Below, one piece after another: positions 1 to 7,982 of a DNA stretch of 20,140 bases. Below the pieces are notes generated by a model that was not told the origin of the DNA, made no database searches, and saw only the letters and a program-made list of their open reading frames with translations. Each line of letters opens with the position of its first letter. Positions within the stretch are counted from its first letter, which is position 1. The stretch is from contig UQGS01000041.1 in the NCBI GenBank assembly GCA_900540685.1, positions 1-20,140 of the forward strand. Reading direction: 5' to 3'. A program made the position numbers and the translations under genes. Origin of the DNA: an uncultured Catenibacterium sp. (GTDB lineage: Bacteria > Bacillota_I > Bacilli_A > Erysipelotrichales > Coprobacillaceae).

Positions 1-5
1 GGCAC

Positions 6-42
6 AGAAATAGTGATTAATCTTTGAATTAATACTATTTCT
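6..42 (-). terminator. AT-rich hairpin downstream of pduL
   Basis: Arms AGAAATAGT and ACTATTTCT are perfect complements, extended by ATTAAT/ATTAAT with one bulged G and a CTTTGA loop. It lies just past the pduL stop on the minus strand. The stem is AT-rich and no T-tract is visible before the window edge, so it may be a weak terminator or simply a 3' hairpin. Confidence 0.35.
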
Positions 43-54
43 TGTCTACCCTAT

Positions 55-624
55 TTAATCAGTAATAATTTTTCCTTCTTTAGGTCCACCAGCAGCATTT
101 GATTCATCTGTATCAATATGCATGAAAGTAGCATAAGTATCTTTAACACGGCACATAACATCACCGAAGATTAAAGAACGACCATTTGTTTCAACTTCTA
201 CCTTTACAATCTGACGATCTTCAATACCCATAGCTTTGGCATCTTCAGGAGAGAAATGGATATGACGTTTTGCAGCAATAACGCCTTCAGTTAATTCAAC
301 TTCACCCTTAGGTCCAACTAATTTACAAGCACCACTACCAGCAAGGTCACCAGAACCTCTAACAGGTGCATCTAAACCTAATGCTCTTGCATCAGTAAGA
401 GCTAATTCAATCTGAGTATAATCTCTTACAGGTCCAAGAACAGACATAGCCTTTTCGCCTCTTGAACCTACAACCTTTACCTTTTCAGCACATGCAAACT
501 GACCTGGCTGAGAAAGATCTTTTTTCTTTGTTAGTTCATAGCCTTCACCAAATAATGTTTCTAAATCAGCCTGACATAAGTGAATATGTCTTGCTGAAGT
601 TTCAATAATAATTTTGTTATTCAT
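55..624 (-). CDS. pduL: Phosphate propanoyltransferase/acetyltransferase, PduL family
   Basis: PduL-type phosphotransacylase of 189 residues. The family exchanges CoA and phosphate on acetyl or propionyl groups and normally works with acetate kinase to make ATP. Two HxH zinc motifs are visible: RHIH near residue 14 and KRHIH near residue 120. The conserved FMHIDTDESNAA tail carries a further His. The start at 624 is chosen because AGGAGG sits six bases upstream; an in-frame ATG ten codons earlier has no such site. The protein begins directly with the first catalytic repeat, so the N-terminal encapsulation peptide of microcompartment PduL is absent. This suggests a free cytosolic enzyme, perhaps replacing Pta. 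The gene is divergent from cdaA, and no microcompartment genes are near. Confidence 0.93.
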   Translation of the reverse strand: MNNKIIIETSARHIHLCQADLETLFGEGYELTKKKDLSQPGQFACAEKVKVVGSRGEKAMSVLGPVRDYTQIELALTDARALGLDAPVRGSGDLAGSGACKLVGPKGEVELTEGVIAAKRHIHFSPEDAKAMGIEDRQIVKVEVETNGRSLIFGDVMCRVKDTYATFMHIDTDESNAAGGPKEGKIITD

Positions 625-645
625 AATCTGCCTCCTAGCACACGT

Positions 646-674
646 ATTGTACACCCTTTTATTCAGTTTGAAAA
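646..674 (-). promoter_or_regulatory. Probable pduL promoter
   Basis: On the minus strand TTTTCA (669-674) and TACAAT (646-651) are separated by 17 bases, upstream of the AGGAGG ribosome-binding site. The -35 is a 4/6 match, so this is a moderate call. Confidence 0.5.
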
Positions 675-718
675 GGCTTACTTTACAAATATCTATAAGT
701 GTAACACATCAATGTTTA

Positions 719-747
719 TTTTCATTGATTCTTAAAACTGCTATAAT
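719..747 (+). promoter_or_regulatory. Extended -10 promoter for cdaA-cdaR-glmM
   Basis: TGCTATAAT gives a consensus -10 (742-747) with an extended TGn element. TTTTCA (719-724) lies 17 bases upstream as a weak -35. The predicted start near 754 would leave a leader of about 16 bases before the cdaA ATG. Confidence 0.65.
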
Positions 748-769
748 ATTTGTAAGTGAGGTTGATGTT

Positions 770-1570
770 ATGATTAATGTTATTACGTCTGAATTACCAA
801 TAATATGGAAGTTTGTGAAATCTGCCATAGATTTATTGGCAGTATGGGTTTTATTATACTATGGTATCATGATGTTTAAGACAAACATGCGTACTATGCA
901 GTTATTTAAAGGGGTTATTGTTGTCCTTTTAGTTAAAGCTATTACAAGTGTTCTAGGCTTAGTGACTTTAGGTACTATTGTAGATGCAGTGATTACTTGG
1001 GGAGTATTGGCTATTGTAGTCATCTTCCAGCCAGAAATACGTGTCTTATTAGAAAAGATGGGACAGACTAAAAATGAAGTACAGCATCGTTTATCTGATG
1101 ATGAAAGAGAACGTGCGATGGATGAATTGGTAGAATCTATTACAACTATGTCCAAGGATAAAACAGGAGCATTAATTACCTTTGAACGTCGTCAGTCTTT
1201 ACAGGACTTTATCAATACAGGTGTTAAGATGTCTGCATCTATTAAAGCAGAACTTTTAACTACTATCTTCTATGAAGGGACACCACTTCATGATGGGGCT
1301 ACTATTATTAAGAATGATATGATTGTGGCTTCTGCCTGCTTCTATCCTCCTACTAATAAGGAAATCCCTTCACAATATGGTGCAAGACATAGAGCAGCAA
1401 TTGGTATTAGTGAAATTACTGATTCCTTAACAGTGGTTGTATCTGAAGAAACAGGTAATGTTAGTTTTGCGGCCAATGGGGAACTCACAAGAATCAACTT
1501 GAATGAACTCCGTTCTAAATTGATTGCAGAATTGAACTGGTATGATGAAGGTGGTGAAGACCATGAGTGA
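770..1570 (+). CDS. cdaA: Diadenylate cyclase CdaA
   Basis: Membrane diadenylate cyclase of 266 residues, close to the usual family length of about 273. It joins two ATP into c-di-AMP. The first 85 residues hold three hydrophobic helices, followed by the DAC domain. The catalytic DGA motif is at 175-177 and RHR at 206-208, both intact. The ATG at 770 follows GTGAGG at a good distance, and the extended -10 promoter lies just upstream. The reading frame stays open 52 codons further upstream, but that stretch covers the promoter and is not coding. The gene overlaps cdaR by 8 bases and is followed by glmM, the arrangement conserved in many Firmicutes in which CdaR and GlmM modulate cyclase activity. 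Confidence 0.97.
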   Translation: MINVITSELPIIWKFVKSAIDLLAVWVLLYYGIMMFKTNMRTMQLFKGVIVVLLVKAITSVLGLVTLGTIVDAVITWGVLAIVVIFQPEIRVLLEKMGQTKNEVQHRLSDDERERAMDELVESITTMSKDKTGALITFERRQSLQDFINTGVKMSASIKAELLTTIFYEGTPLHDGATIIKNDMIVASACFYPPTNKEIPSQYGARHRAAIGISEITDSLTVVVSEETGNVSFAANGELTRINLNELRSKLIAELNWYDEGGEDHE

Positions 1571-2672
1571 TCCTAAGAAAAAGAAACAGACGGATTCCAC
1601 TACAGATTTCTTCTTGAAGTTCATGAAAGAAGAAAAGTCTGATAAAGAGAAGATGGAAGCTAAGAAAGAAGAGAGAGAACAGACTTATACAAAGACAGTA
1701 GAAAAGGTCTCTTCAGGCTATAACTACTTTAATAAGCTATTAGATAAGTTGTTAGAGAATAAGCATTCAGTACGTATTCTTTCTTTTGTGCTTGCGTTGT
1801 TCTTATTTGTGTCTTTCTCTGGGGGAGATGTAATGAACTCTACGACTGCAGGGGCTACTTTAAAGAAGGTGCCTGTACAGGTAGAAGGGTTAAAGGAAGG
1901 TTATGAAGTATCAGGACTTCCATCAACTGTAGAAATAGGATTGATCGGTCCTTCTATGGATATCTATACAACTAAATTAACAAGTAATTATGAGGTATAT
2001 TGTGATTTATCTGAATATAATGAAGGAACACATCATGTGACATTAAAGACAAGAAATTTTGATAGTGATCTCACTGTTATGTTGATTCCTGAAACAGTGA
2101 CTATTCAGATTCTACCTAAGGTAGATGCTAAGTTTGATTTAGGATATAAGTTTATTAATCAAGATAAATTAAATGAAAAATATAGCGTTTCAGTTGATAC
2201 AATCTCTACAAAACGTGTTACAATAACAGCGACACAAAATAATCTGGATAAGATTGATAAGGTCCAGGCACTTATTGATGTAGAGAACAAGACAAAAGCA
2301 TTCAATCAGACATGTGAAATTAAAGCATATGATGCAGATGGTAATGAGGTACAATGTACAATCGCACCAGAAAAGGTAAATGTGACTTGTCATGTTGATT
2401 CTTATTCTAAAGAAGTGCCAGTTAAGCCAGAATTTGTTGGTCAGCTTCAGGATGGCTATCAGATGACAAATTATAAATTATCTAGCTCTACTGTAACGAT
2501 TTATGGTAAGCGTACTGATATTAGTGATATTAACTATATTACATGTCAGGTAGATATTTCTAATTTATCTGGATCAACAACATTATCTGGTATTGCATTG
2601 CAGGGGAATGACAAGATAAACAAGATGTCACAGACAACTATTGATGTGACAATGTTTATTGAAAAGAAATAG
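1563..2672 (+). CDS. cdaR: CdaR (YbbR-domain regulator of CdaA)
   Basis: 369-residue YbbR protein, the known membrane partner and regulator of CdaA. One transmembrane helix lies at about residues 71-87, followed by an extracellular region that reads as about three YbbR-type beta repeats; B. subtilis CdaR has four and is about 480 residues. The ATG at 1563 overlaps the end of cdaA by 8 bases and follows a GGTGG-like site inside cdaA, suggesting translational coupling. Before the helix is a cytoplasmic stretch of about 65 residues rich in Lys and Glu. It is much longer than the roughly ten residues before the helix in the B. subtilis protein as I recall it. Its role is unknown. Confidence 0.93.
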   Translation: MSDPKKKKQTDSTTDFFLKFMKEEKSDKEKMEAKKEEREQTYTKTVEKVSSGYNYFNKLLDKLLENKHSVRILSFVLALFLFVSFSGGDVMNSTTAGATLKKVPVQVEGLKEGYEVSGLPSTVEIGLIGPSMDIYTTKLTSNYEVYCDLSEYNEGTHHVTLKTRNFDSDLTVMLIPETVTIQILPKVDAKFDLGYKFINQDKLNEKYSVSVDTISTKRVTITATQNNLDKIDKVQALIDVENKTKAFNQTCEIKAYDADGNEVQCTIAPEKVNVTCHVDSYSKEVPVKPEFVGQLQDGYQMTNYKLSSSTVTIYGKRTDISDINYITCQVDISNLSGSTTLSGIALQGNDKINKMSQTTIDVTMFIEKK

Positions 2673-2685
2673 AGGAGAAAAGAAA

Positions 2686-4032
2686 ATGGGTAAATATTTC
2701 GGAACTGATGGTTTTAGAGGAGAAGCAAATAAAACCTTAACAGTAGAACATGCTTTTAAAGTAGGTCGTTATTTAGGTTGGTATTATAACCGTAACCATA
2801 AAGCTAAAATCGTTATTGGTAAGGATACAAGACGTTCAAGCTATATGTTTGAATATGCTCTTGTAGCTGGTTTAACTGCAAGTGGTGCAGATGCATATCT
2901 ACTTCATGTTACAACAACTCCTTCAGTATCTTACATTGTAAGAACTGATGGATTTGATTGTGGTATCATGATTTCTGCATCACATAACCCTTATTATGAT
3001 AACGGTATCAAGTTAATCAATGATAAGGGTCAGAAGTTTGATGCTGAAGTTGAAAAGCAGATTGAAATGTATATTGATGGTTTAACTGATGAACTTCCAT
3101 ATGCAACTAAGGATGATATCGGTCGTGCTTTAGATTACTCAATGGGTAGAAATAGATATATTGGTTACTTAATGAGTATTCCTAAGAGAGCATTCAGAAA
3201 TGTACGTGTTGGTTTAGATTGTGCCAATGGTGCTTCATCTAATATCGCAAAGGCAGTATTTGATGCATTAGGTGCTGAAACATATGTCATCAATGATCAT
3301 CCAGATGGAGTAAACATCAATACTGATTGCGGTTCTACACATATGGAAGCATTACAGAACTTCGTACGTGAAAAGGGATTAGATATTGGTTTCGCATTTG
3401 ATGGTGATGCTGATAGATGTTTAGCTGTTGATGAATTCGGTAGAGTTGTTGATGGTGACTTAATTCTTTATGTATGTGGTCAGGAATTAAAGAAAAACAA
3501 CGAACTTGCAAACAATACAATCGTTACTACTATCATGAGTAACATCGGTCTATACAAGGCTTTAGATAAGATTGGTATTGGTTATGCAAAGACTGCAGTA
3601 GGTGATAAGTATGTTTATGAAAACATGGTCACTAACGGAAACGTTATTGGTGGTGAACAGTCTGGTCATATCATTTTCTCAAAACATGCAACAACAGGTG
3701 ATGGTATCTTAACATCATTAAAGATTCTTGAAACATGTATTGAAAATAAGAAGACATTAGCTCAGTTAACTGAACCAGTAACTATCTATCCACAGTTATT
3801 AATCAATGTACGTGTAAGTGATAAAGCTACTGTATTAAATGATGAAGATATCAAGAAAGCAATCGCAGAAGTGACAGAAACATTAGGTGATGATGGTCGT
3901 ATTTTAGTAAGAGAATCTGGTACTGAACCATTAATTCGTGTCATGGTTGAAGCACAGACAGATGAAATCTGTCATGAAAATGTGCTTAAGGTAGTAAATC
4001 TTATTAAAGAAAAAGGCTATGCCGTTAAATAA
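2686..4032 (+). CDS. glmM: Phosphoglucosamine mutase GlmM
   Basis: 448 residues, the same length as B. subtilis GlmM. It converts glucosamine-6-phosphate to glucosamine-1-phosphate for UDP-GlcNAc, feeding peptidoglycan. All four alpha-phosphohexomutase motifs are present: the phosphoserine loop SASHNP with Ser99, the metal loop DGDADR, the sugar loop GEQSGH and the phosphate-binding loop RESGTEP. The start at 2686 gives the typical MGKYFGTDGFRG beginning and follows GAGGAG by 8 bases. It is third in the cdaA-cdaR-glmM operon, 13 bases after cdaR. GlmM is known to bind and inhibit CdaA, so the clustering joins wall-precursor supply with c-di-AMP. Confidence 0.98.
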   Translation: MGKYFGTDGFRGEANKTLTVEHAFKVGRYLGWYYNRNHKAKIVIGKDTRRSSYMFEYALVAGLTASGADAYLLHVTTTPSVSYIVRTDGFDCGIMISASHNPYYDNGIKLINDKGQKFDAEVEKQIEMYIDGLTDELPYATKDDIGRALDYSMGRNRYIGYLMSIPKRAFRNVRVGLDCANGASSNIAKAVFDALGAETYVINDHPDGVNINTDCGSTHMEALQNFVREKGLDIGFAFDGDADRCLAVDEFGRVVDGDLILYVCGQELKKNNELANNTIVTTIMSNIGLYKALDKIGIGYAKTAVGDKYVYENMVTNGNVIGGEQSGHIIFSKHATTGDGILTSLKILETCIENKKTLAQLTEPVTIYPQLLINVRVSDKATVLNDEDIKKAIAEVTETLGDDGRILVRESGTEPLIRVMVEAQTDEICHENVLKVVNLIKEKGYAVK

Positions 4033-4046
4033 TCACATAATCTAAC

Positions 4047-4076
4047 AAAATATTGCCACTTTCGTGGCAATATTTT
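4047..4076 (+). terminator. Rho-independent terminator after glmM
   Basis: A perfect 13-bp stem: arm 4047-4059 (core TATTGCCAC), loop TTTC, arm 4064-4076 (core GTGGCAATA), running into TTTT. It closes the cdaA-cdaR-glmM operon. Confidence 0.9.
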
Positions 4077-4081
4077 CACTT

Positions 4082-4111
4082 TATAATGAAATATGGGAGG
4101 TGAGTCTCTTG
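4082..4111 (+). promoter_or_regulatory. -10 box and ribosome-binding site fixing a TTG start
   Basis: TATAAT at 4082-4087 lies 5 bases after the glmM terminator, with no convincing -35. GGGAGGTGA at 4095-4103 is a strong ribosome-binding site whose spacing points to the TTG at 4109. The first in-frame ATG upstream lies inside the terminator loop and is implausible. Confidence 0.6.
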
Positions 4112-4762
4112 AAATATAAAATTAATATTATTGATGATGAAAAACAATTAAATGACCTTGTAAGAACTTATTTAGAAAAAGAAGGATATGAATGTACATC
4201 TTTCTATACTTATGATGAAGCTTTAATGCATTGTGATGATGATGTGCATTTATGGCTAGTGGATATCATGCTTGATAAGAATAGTGGGTTTGATTTATTA
4301 ACTGCGATTAAATCATCTCGTCCTGATATGCCTATTGTCTTCATGTCTGCAAGAGATCAGGATTTTGACCGTATTATTGGCTTAGAAAAGGGCTGTGATG
4401 AATATATCACTAAACCATTTAACATGAAGGAAGTTATTCTACGTATTCATAATGTCTTAAAACGTGTATATAAGGATACTGAAATGATTGAAATAGATGG
4501 TTATATGATTGATGAATCTAAACGTAAGGTATTAGAAAATGGCCATGAAATTGATCTTACAACTAAAGAATATGAATTACTTCTCTACTTCATGAAGAAT
4601 AAAGGTATTGCGATTTCTCGTGAACAGGTCTTAACACGTGTCTGGGATGAAAACTATTTTGGTAGTGACCGTGTTGTAGATGATACATTAAGACGTTTAA
4701 GAAAGAAGATGCCAAATATCAATATTAAGACAATCTATGGTTTTGGCTATAGATTAGACTAA
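4109..4762 (+). CDS. OmpR-family response regulator
   Basis: 217-residue two-component response regulator with an N-terminal receiver domain (about 1-115) and a C-terminal OmpR/PhoB winged helix (about 125-217). The acidic pair D9-D10, phosphoacceptor D52 in LVDIML, the MSARD switch region and the Lys in ITKPF are all present. The DNA-binding part shows the usual TTKEYELL and a final RTIYGFGY-like hairpin (KTIYGFGYRL). Start is the TTG at 4109, chosen on the GGGAGGTGA site. The kinase gene follows with a one-base overlap (TAATG), so the two form a cognate pair. The regulon cannot be read from the sequence. Confidence 0.93.
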   Translation: MKYKINIIDDEKQLNDLVRTYLEKEGYECTSFYTYDEALMHCDDDVHLWLVDIMLDKNSGFDLLTAIKSSRPDMPIVFMSARDQDFDRIIGLEKGCDEYITKPFNMKEVILRIHNVLKRVYKDTEMIEIDGYMIDESKRKVLENGHEIDLTTKEYELLLYFMKNKGIAISREQVLTRVWDENYFGSDRVVDDTLRRLRKKMPNINIKTIYGFGYRLD

Positions 4763-6075
4763 TGTTTAAATCTCTCTCTTTATTGAAACAGCTTTTAGTG
4801 GTGATTCTAGGCTTAGCGATTATGCTTGTGGCAGTTGTTATGCCAGTGGTAGATTCTAATGTTCATGATATTATTGATGATCAGATGTATGAGAAACTAG
4901 AAACATCACAAAGAGATAATGTAGAATATGATTTCATGCCTTCCAACAACAAAGAGAAGGCTATCTATACAATCGTTTATGATCCAACAGAAAACGCCTT
5001 TACATTTAGTAACCTTCATGGTGATGCCACTACATTGACATTACTTTATAACTATTTATTTGGACGTGACTTAGAGAAGATTGTGAATAGTCGAAGACAT
5101 AATACAATAGAGAATAAAGGGACTTATGCAAGAGAAACATACTATTATCGTATTATGAAGGTGGATGATGAGTATCTGATCTCTATTATGTCTAACTCTT
5201 ATTCAGATAAGCTGATCACTGATATCCGTAATCGTATTATTTATATTCTTTATGCAGTACTCACTATTTTCGCATTAGTACTCGTCTTATGGGTTATTAC
5301 TCTCATTCGTCCTTTAAAGAAGATCAAGACCTATGTAGACTCTATTGCCAATCGTGAAGAAGCTACTCTTGTTATGGATAGAGAAGATGAAATAGGTGTC
5401 GTAGGCAACGCAATCGTGACAATGAAGGATGAACTATTAAAACAGGAAAAAGTCAAAGAAGAAATGATTCATAATATTTCTCATGACTTAAAAACACCTA
5501 TCGCATTAATTAAAACATATGGACAGAGTGTCAAGGATGATATTTATCCTTATGGGGATAAGAATAGTTCTATGGATGTTATCCTAGAAAATGCGGACCG
5601 TTTAGAACATAAAGTGAAATCACTACTTTACTTAAATAGACTTGATTATTTAAGTGCGGAAGAAAGTGAATTAAAGCCTTTCCCTATTAAAGACTTAATT
5701 GAACATATTGTGATGCAGATGGAAGCGATGCAGCATATCCATATAGAAACAGACTTAGATGATGTATCCTTTATTGGAAATGAAGAACACTGGCGTGTTG
5801 CGATAGAAAACATTATCGATAATGCTTCACGTTATATGAAATCTGTCATTACTATCACATTAAAGAAAGATACACTTATTATCTATAATGATGGAGATCC
5901 TATAGATGAAGGTAAGAAAGAAGATCTTTTCAACCCTTATGTAAAGGGTGTGAAAGGACAGTTTGGTTTAGGTCTTTCTATTGTATCAAAGATTGCGACT
6001 ATGTATGGCTATGATATTCATGCTGAGAATAAAGATGTCGGTGTCGCATTTATATTTACGAAAAGAGCTTCCTAG
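4762..6075 (+). CDS. Membrane sensor histidine kinase
   Basis: 437-residue HisKA-type sensor kinase. Transmembrane helix 1 spans about residues 10-30. An extracytoplasmic sensor of about 125 residues with no recognisable fold follows, then helix 2 at about 159-182, a HAMP segment, and the dimerisation domain with phospho-His H241 in HNISHDLKTP. The ATPase domain has the N box at N354 (ENIIDNASRY), G1 DGDP near 377 and G2 GLGLS at 402-406. Translation is probably coupled to the regulator upstream. The stop codon lies in the loop of the terminator. The signal is unknown; proximity to wall genes is suggestive only. Confidence 0.94.
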   Translation: MFKSLSLLKQLLVVILGLAIMLVAVVMPVVDSNVHDIIDDQMYEKLETSQRDNVEYDFMPSNNKEKAIYTIVYDPTENAFTFSNLHGDATTLTLLYNYLFGRDLEKIVNSRRHNTIENKGTYARETYYYRIMKVDDEYLISIMSNSYSDKLITDIRNRIIYILYAVLTIFALVLVLWVITLIRPLKKIKTYVDSIANREEATLVMDREDEIGVVGNAIVTMKDELLKQEKVKEEMIHNISHDLKTPIALIKTYGQSVKDDIYPYGDKNSSMDVILENADRLEHKVKSLLYLNRLDYLSAEESELKPFPIKDLIEHIVMQMEAMQHIHIETDLDDVSFIGNEEHWRVAIENIIDNASRYMKSVITITLKKDTLIIYNDGDPIDEGKKEDLFNPYVKGVKGQFGLGLSIVSKIATMYGYDIHAENKDVGVAFIFTKRAS

Positions 6076-6089
6076 TTGGGAAGCTTTTT
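6066..6089 (+). terminator. Terminator overlapping the kinase stop codon
   Basis: AGCTTCC (6066-6072) pairs with GGAAGCT (6079-6085), followed by TTTTT. The TAG stop of the kinase is in the loop. Confidence 0.85.
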
Positions 6090-6090
6090 G

Positions 6091-6099
6091 TGATAGAAT
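6091..6099 (+). promoter_or_regulatory. Possible extended -10 promoter for the aldo/keto reductase operon
   Basis: TGATAGAAT matches an extended -10 element, 20 bases before the ATG. No -35 is recognisable because that position lies in the terminator stem. Confidence 0.35.
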
Positions 6100-6119
6100 A
6101 GAGTAAAGGAGTTGAGAAA

Positions 6120-7235
6120 ATGAGTTATTTTGGAGAACATACACCAAAATTAGGTTTTGGTATGATGCGTTTACCACGTATTAACGGACAGATTGATATT
6201 GAAGAAACAAAGAAGATGGTGGATGCCTTTATGGATGCTGGACTCACTTATTTTGATACAGCTTATGTCTATGAAGGATCTGAGGAAGCGACTAGACAGG
6301 CACTTGTAGAGCGCTATCCTAGAGAGTCTTATACACTAGCTTCTAAAATCAATGCGAAGATGATGTGTCATGATGAAGAAAGCTGTCAGGCACAATTAAA
6401 GGTCAGCTTAGAAAGAACTGGTGCAGGCTATTTTGATTATTATTTATTGCATGCCTTATCTGATGCGAATGTCGCTTTATATGACAAGTATCATATATGG
6501 GACTTTGTGAAGGATGCGAAAGAGAAGGGACTTATTAAACATTATGGTTTCTCTTTCCATGGTACACCACAGTTATTAGATGAATTACTTACCAAGCATC
6601 CTGATGTAGAATTTGTCCAGCTACAATTAAACTATGCAGACTGGGAGAATCCTTCTATTACATCTCGTGCGAATTATGAGATTGCGAGAAAACATCAGAA
6701 ATCTATTGTTGTGATGGAACCTATTAAAGGTGGCACACTCGCTACACCTCCTGAATCAGTAAGAGAAATCCTACATAATGCGAATCCTAATATGTCCATT
6801 GCCTCATGGGCTGTACGTTATGTGGCATCACTAGATGGTATTATTACAGTATTAAGTGGTATGAGTACAATGGAACAGGTATTAGATAATATCTCTTATA
6901 TGAAAGACTTCAAACCATTAAGTGAAGAGGAACAGAATACAATTAAAGAAGTACAGAAGGCATTAGATGCAATCGAGTCTATTCCTTGTACAGCATGTCG
7001 TTATTGTACACCGGGCTGTCCTATGGGAATTGAAATACCAGATATCTTCAAGGCAATGAACTGGTATAAGATCTATGGTATGAAGGATAAAGCCAAGGAT
7101 CGTTATGAAAGTACTATTCAAAAGAGTGCCAAAGCATCTGAATGTATAGGATGTGGTCAATGTGAGGGTGTTTGTCCACAACAGTTACCTATTATGGAAT
7201 ATCTTAAAGAATGTGCTAGTGTATTAGAGGAGTGA
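6120..7235 (+). CDS. Aldo/keto reductase with C-terminal 4Fe-4S ferredoxin domain
   Basis: 371 residues. The N-terminal 270 or so form an aldo/keto reductase barrel; the AKR catalytic tetrad reads D46, Y51, K76 and H111. The C-terminus carries two CxxCxxCxxxCP clusters, C290-C293-C296-C300 and C342-C345-C348-C352, predicted to bind two [4Fe-4S] clusters. This fusion is common in anaerobic Firmicutes and archaea; its natural substrate is generally unknown, so only a redox role can be stated. AAGGAG lies 8 bases before the ATG. The stop is followed at once by a thioredoxin-like lipoprotein gene, suggesting co-transcription with redox proteins. Confidence 0.94.
   Translation: MSYFGEHTPKLGFGMMRLPRINGQIDIEETKKMVDAFMDAGLTYFDTAYVYEGSEEATRQALVERYPRESYTLASKINAKMMCHDEESCQAQLKVSLERTGAGYFDYYLLHALSDANVALYDKYHIWDFVKDAKEKGLIKHYGFSFHGTPQLLDELLTKHPDVEFVQLQLNYADWENPSITSRANYEIARKHQKSIVVMEPIKGGTLATPPESVREILHNANPNMSIASWAVRYVASLDGIITVLSGMSTMEQVLDNISYMKDFKPLSEEEQNTIKEVQKALDAIESIPCTACRYCTPGCPMGIEIPDIFKAMNWYKIYGMKDKAKDRYESTIQKSAKASECIGCGQCEGVCPQQLPIMEYLKECASVLEE
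7227..7232 (+). promoter_or_regulatory. Ribosome-binding site deciding a TTG start
   Basis: GAGGAG at the end of the reductase gene is only two bases from the ATG at 7235 but eight from the in-frame TTG at 7241. The TTG is therefore the better start, and it gives a textbook KKW...LLLITGC lipoprotein signal. Confidence 0.6.
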
Positions 7236-7240
7236 TGTGT

Positions 7241-7663
7241 TTGAAGAAATGGATACTATTTCTAGTAAGTTTATTATTAATAACAGGATGTACACAAAAA
7301 CAGGTGGAATTAGCTAAACCTGTGACTATTGAATTCTATTCAGTTAAGACATGTGCTGAATGTATCGCTTTTAAGAAGAATGCGATTCCTTATTTAAAGA
7401 AACGCTATAAGAATATTACTATCAAGATGTATGATATGGATGATACAAAAACTACAGTTCATTATGATAATGCAGTTAACTCTTTAAAGGACTTTGATGA
7501 TGAATTCTATGGTTTAGGACCATTTATCTATGTAAAAGGATATTTTGCGTTATTAGGATATGAAACAGATGATGAAGAAACACTCGCAAAGGATATTGAA
7601 CGTGTCACAAATGGAAAAGAACCTACTCAAGATTTTAATGATCGTAGGTTTACTGTTAAGTAG
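7241..7663 (+). CDS. Thioredoxin-like lipoprotein (CAEC)
   Basis: 140-residue predicted lipoprotein. The signal is a KK pair, a hydrophobic stretch and the lipobox ITGC with lipidated Cys17. The mature part has a thioredoxin-like first strand and helix, VTIEFYSVKTCAECIAFKK, with the CxxC pair C38/C41. It is probably anchored on the outer face of the membrane and acts in thiol exchange, but its partner is unknown. It follows the Fe-S aldo/keto reductase with only five bases between stop and TTG start, and its 3' end overlaps a paralogous gene. The two proteins share the end pattern GY...LxKxI...GKxPxxxx. The ATG at 7235 and GTG at 7232 are alternative starts with poor spacing. Confidence 0.82.
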   Translation: MKKWILFLVSLLLITGCTQKQVELAKPVTIEFYSVKTCAECIAFKKNAIPYLKKRYKNITIKMYDMDDTKTTVHYDNAVNSLKDFDDEFYGLGPFIYVKGYFALLGYETDDEETLAKDIERVTNGKEPTQDFNDRRFTVK

Positions 7664-7979
7664 TACATCTTGTAAAAAGAATATATATTCTGTAAAAGTC
7701 TATGGACTTAAGTCTTGTGGAAATTGTAGAATATTAATAGATGATTTCAAGGATGATGATAACATCCAGCTGCATATGATTGATATTGATACACATATAA
7801 AAGCCTATCAAAAAGATATCGCATTATATGAAGGTTTGAGTGAAAACCAGGCTCCTGTAATTATAACGGAGTCATTTGCGAAAGTAGGCTATAAGAGTGA
7901 AGATTATAAGGTACTCAAAAAGGCAATCATATCAGGTAAGAAACCAGATCTAAATAATTATTATAAAAGGAGAACATGA
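7602..7979 (+). CDS. Second thioredoxin-like lipoprotein (CGNC)
   Basis: Small predicted lipoprotein, 125 residues if it starts at GTG 7602, which has AAAGGA eight bases upstream. The ATG at 7611 lacks a ribosome-binding site but gives nearly the same protein. The hydrophobic stretch ends in STSC, a less canonical lipobox with Ser at -3. The mature part, VKVYGLKSCGNCRILIDDF, carries a CxxC and resembles a reduced thioredoxin or glutaredoxin fold. It is a paralogue of the gene before it, and its signal peptide is encoded in another frame inside the last 20 codons of that gene. That implies co-transcription and perhaps coupled translation. The redox substrate is unknown. Confidence 0.75.
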   Translation: MSQMEKNLLKILMIVGLLLSSTSCKKNIYSVKVYGLKSCGNCRILIDDFKDDDNIQLHMIDIDTHIKAYQKDIALYEGLSENQAPVIITESFAKVGYKSEDYKVLKKAIISGKKPDLNNYYKRRT

Positions 7980-7982
7980 ATT

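Noticed and set aside
614..769. Upstream extension of cdaA by 52 codons
   Set aside because: The stretch contains the cdaA promoter and overlaps the pduL 5' region. The ATG at 770 with GTGAGG gives the family-length protein.
859..1155. Minus-strand open frame inside cdaA
   Set aside because: A shadow of the conserved cdaA coding region; no ribosome-binding site or recognisable protein.
7241..7979. Frameshift splitting one thioredoxin protein into two frames
   Set aside because: Each frame has its own signal peptide, lipobox cysteine, CxxC and C-terminal pattern, so they are two paralogues rather than one broken gene.
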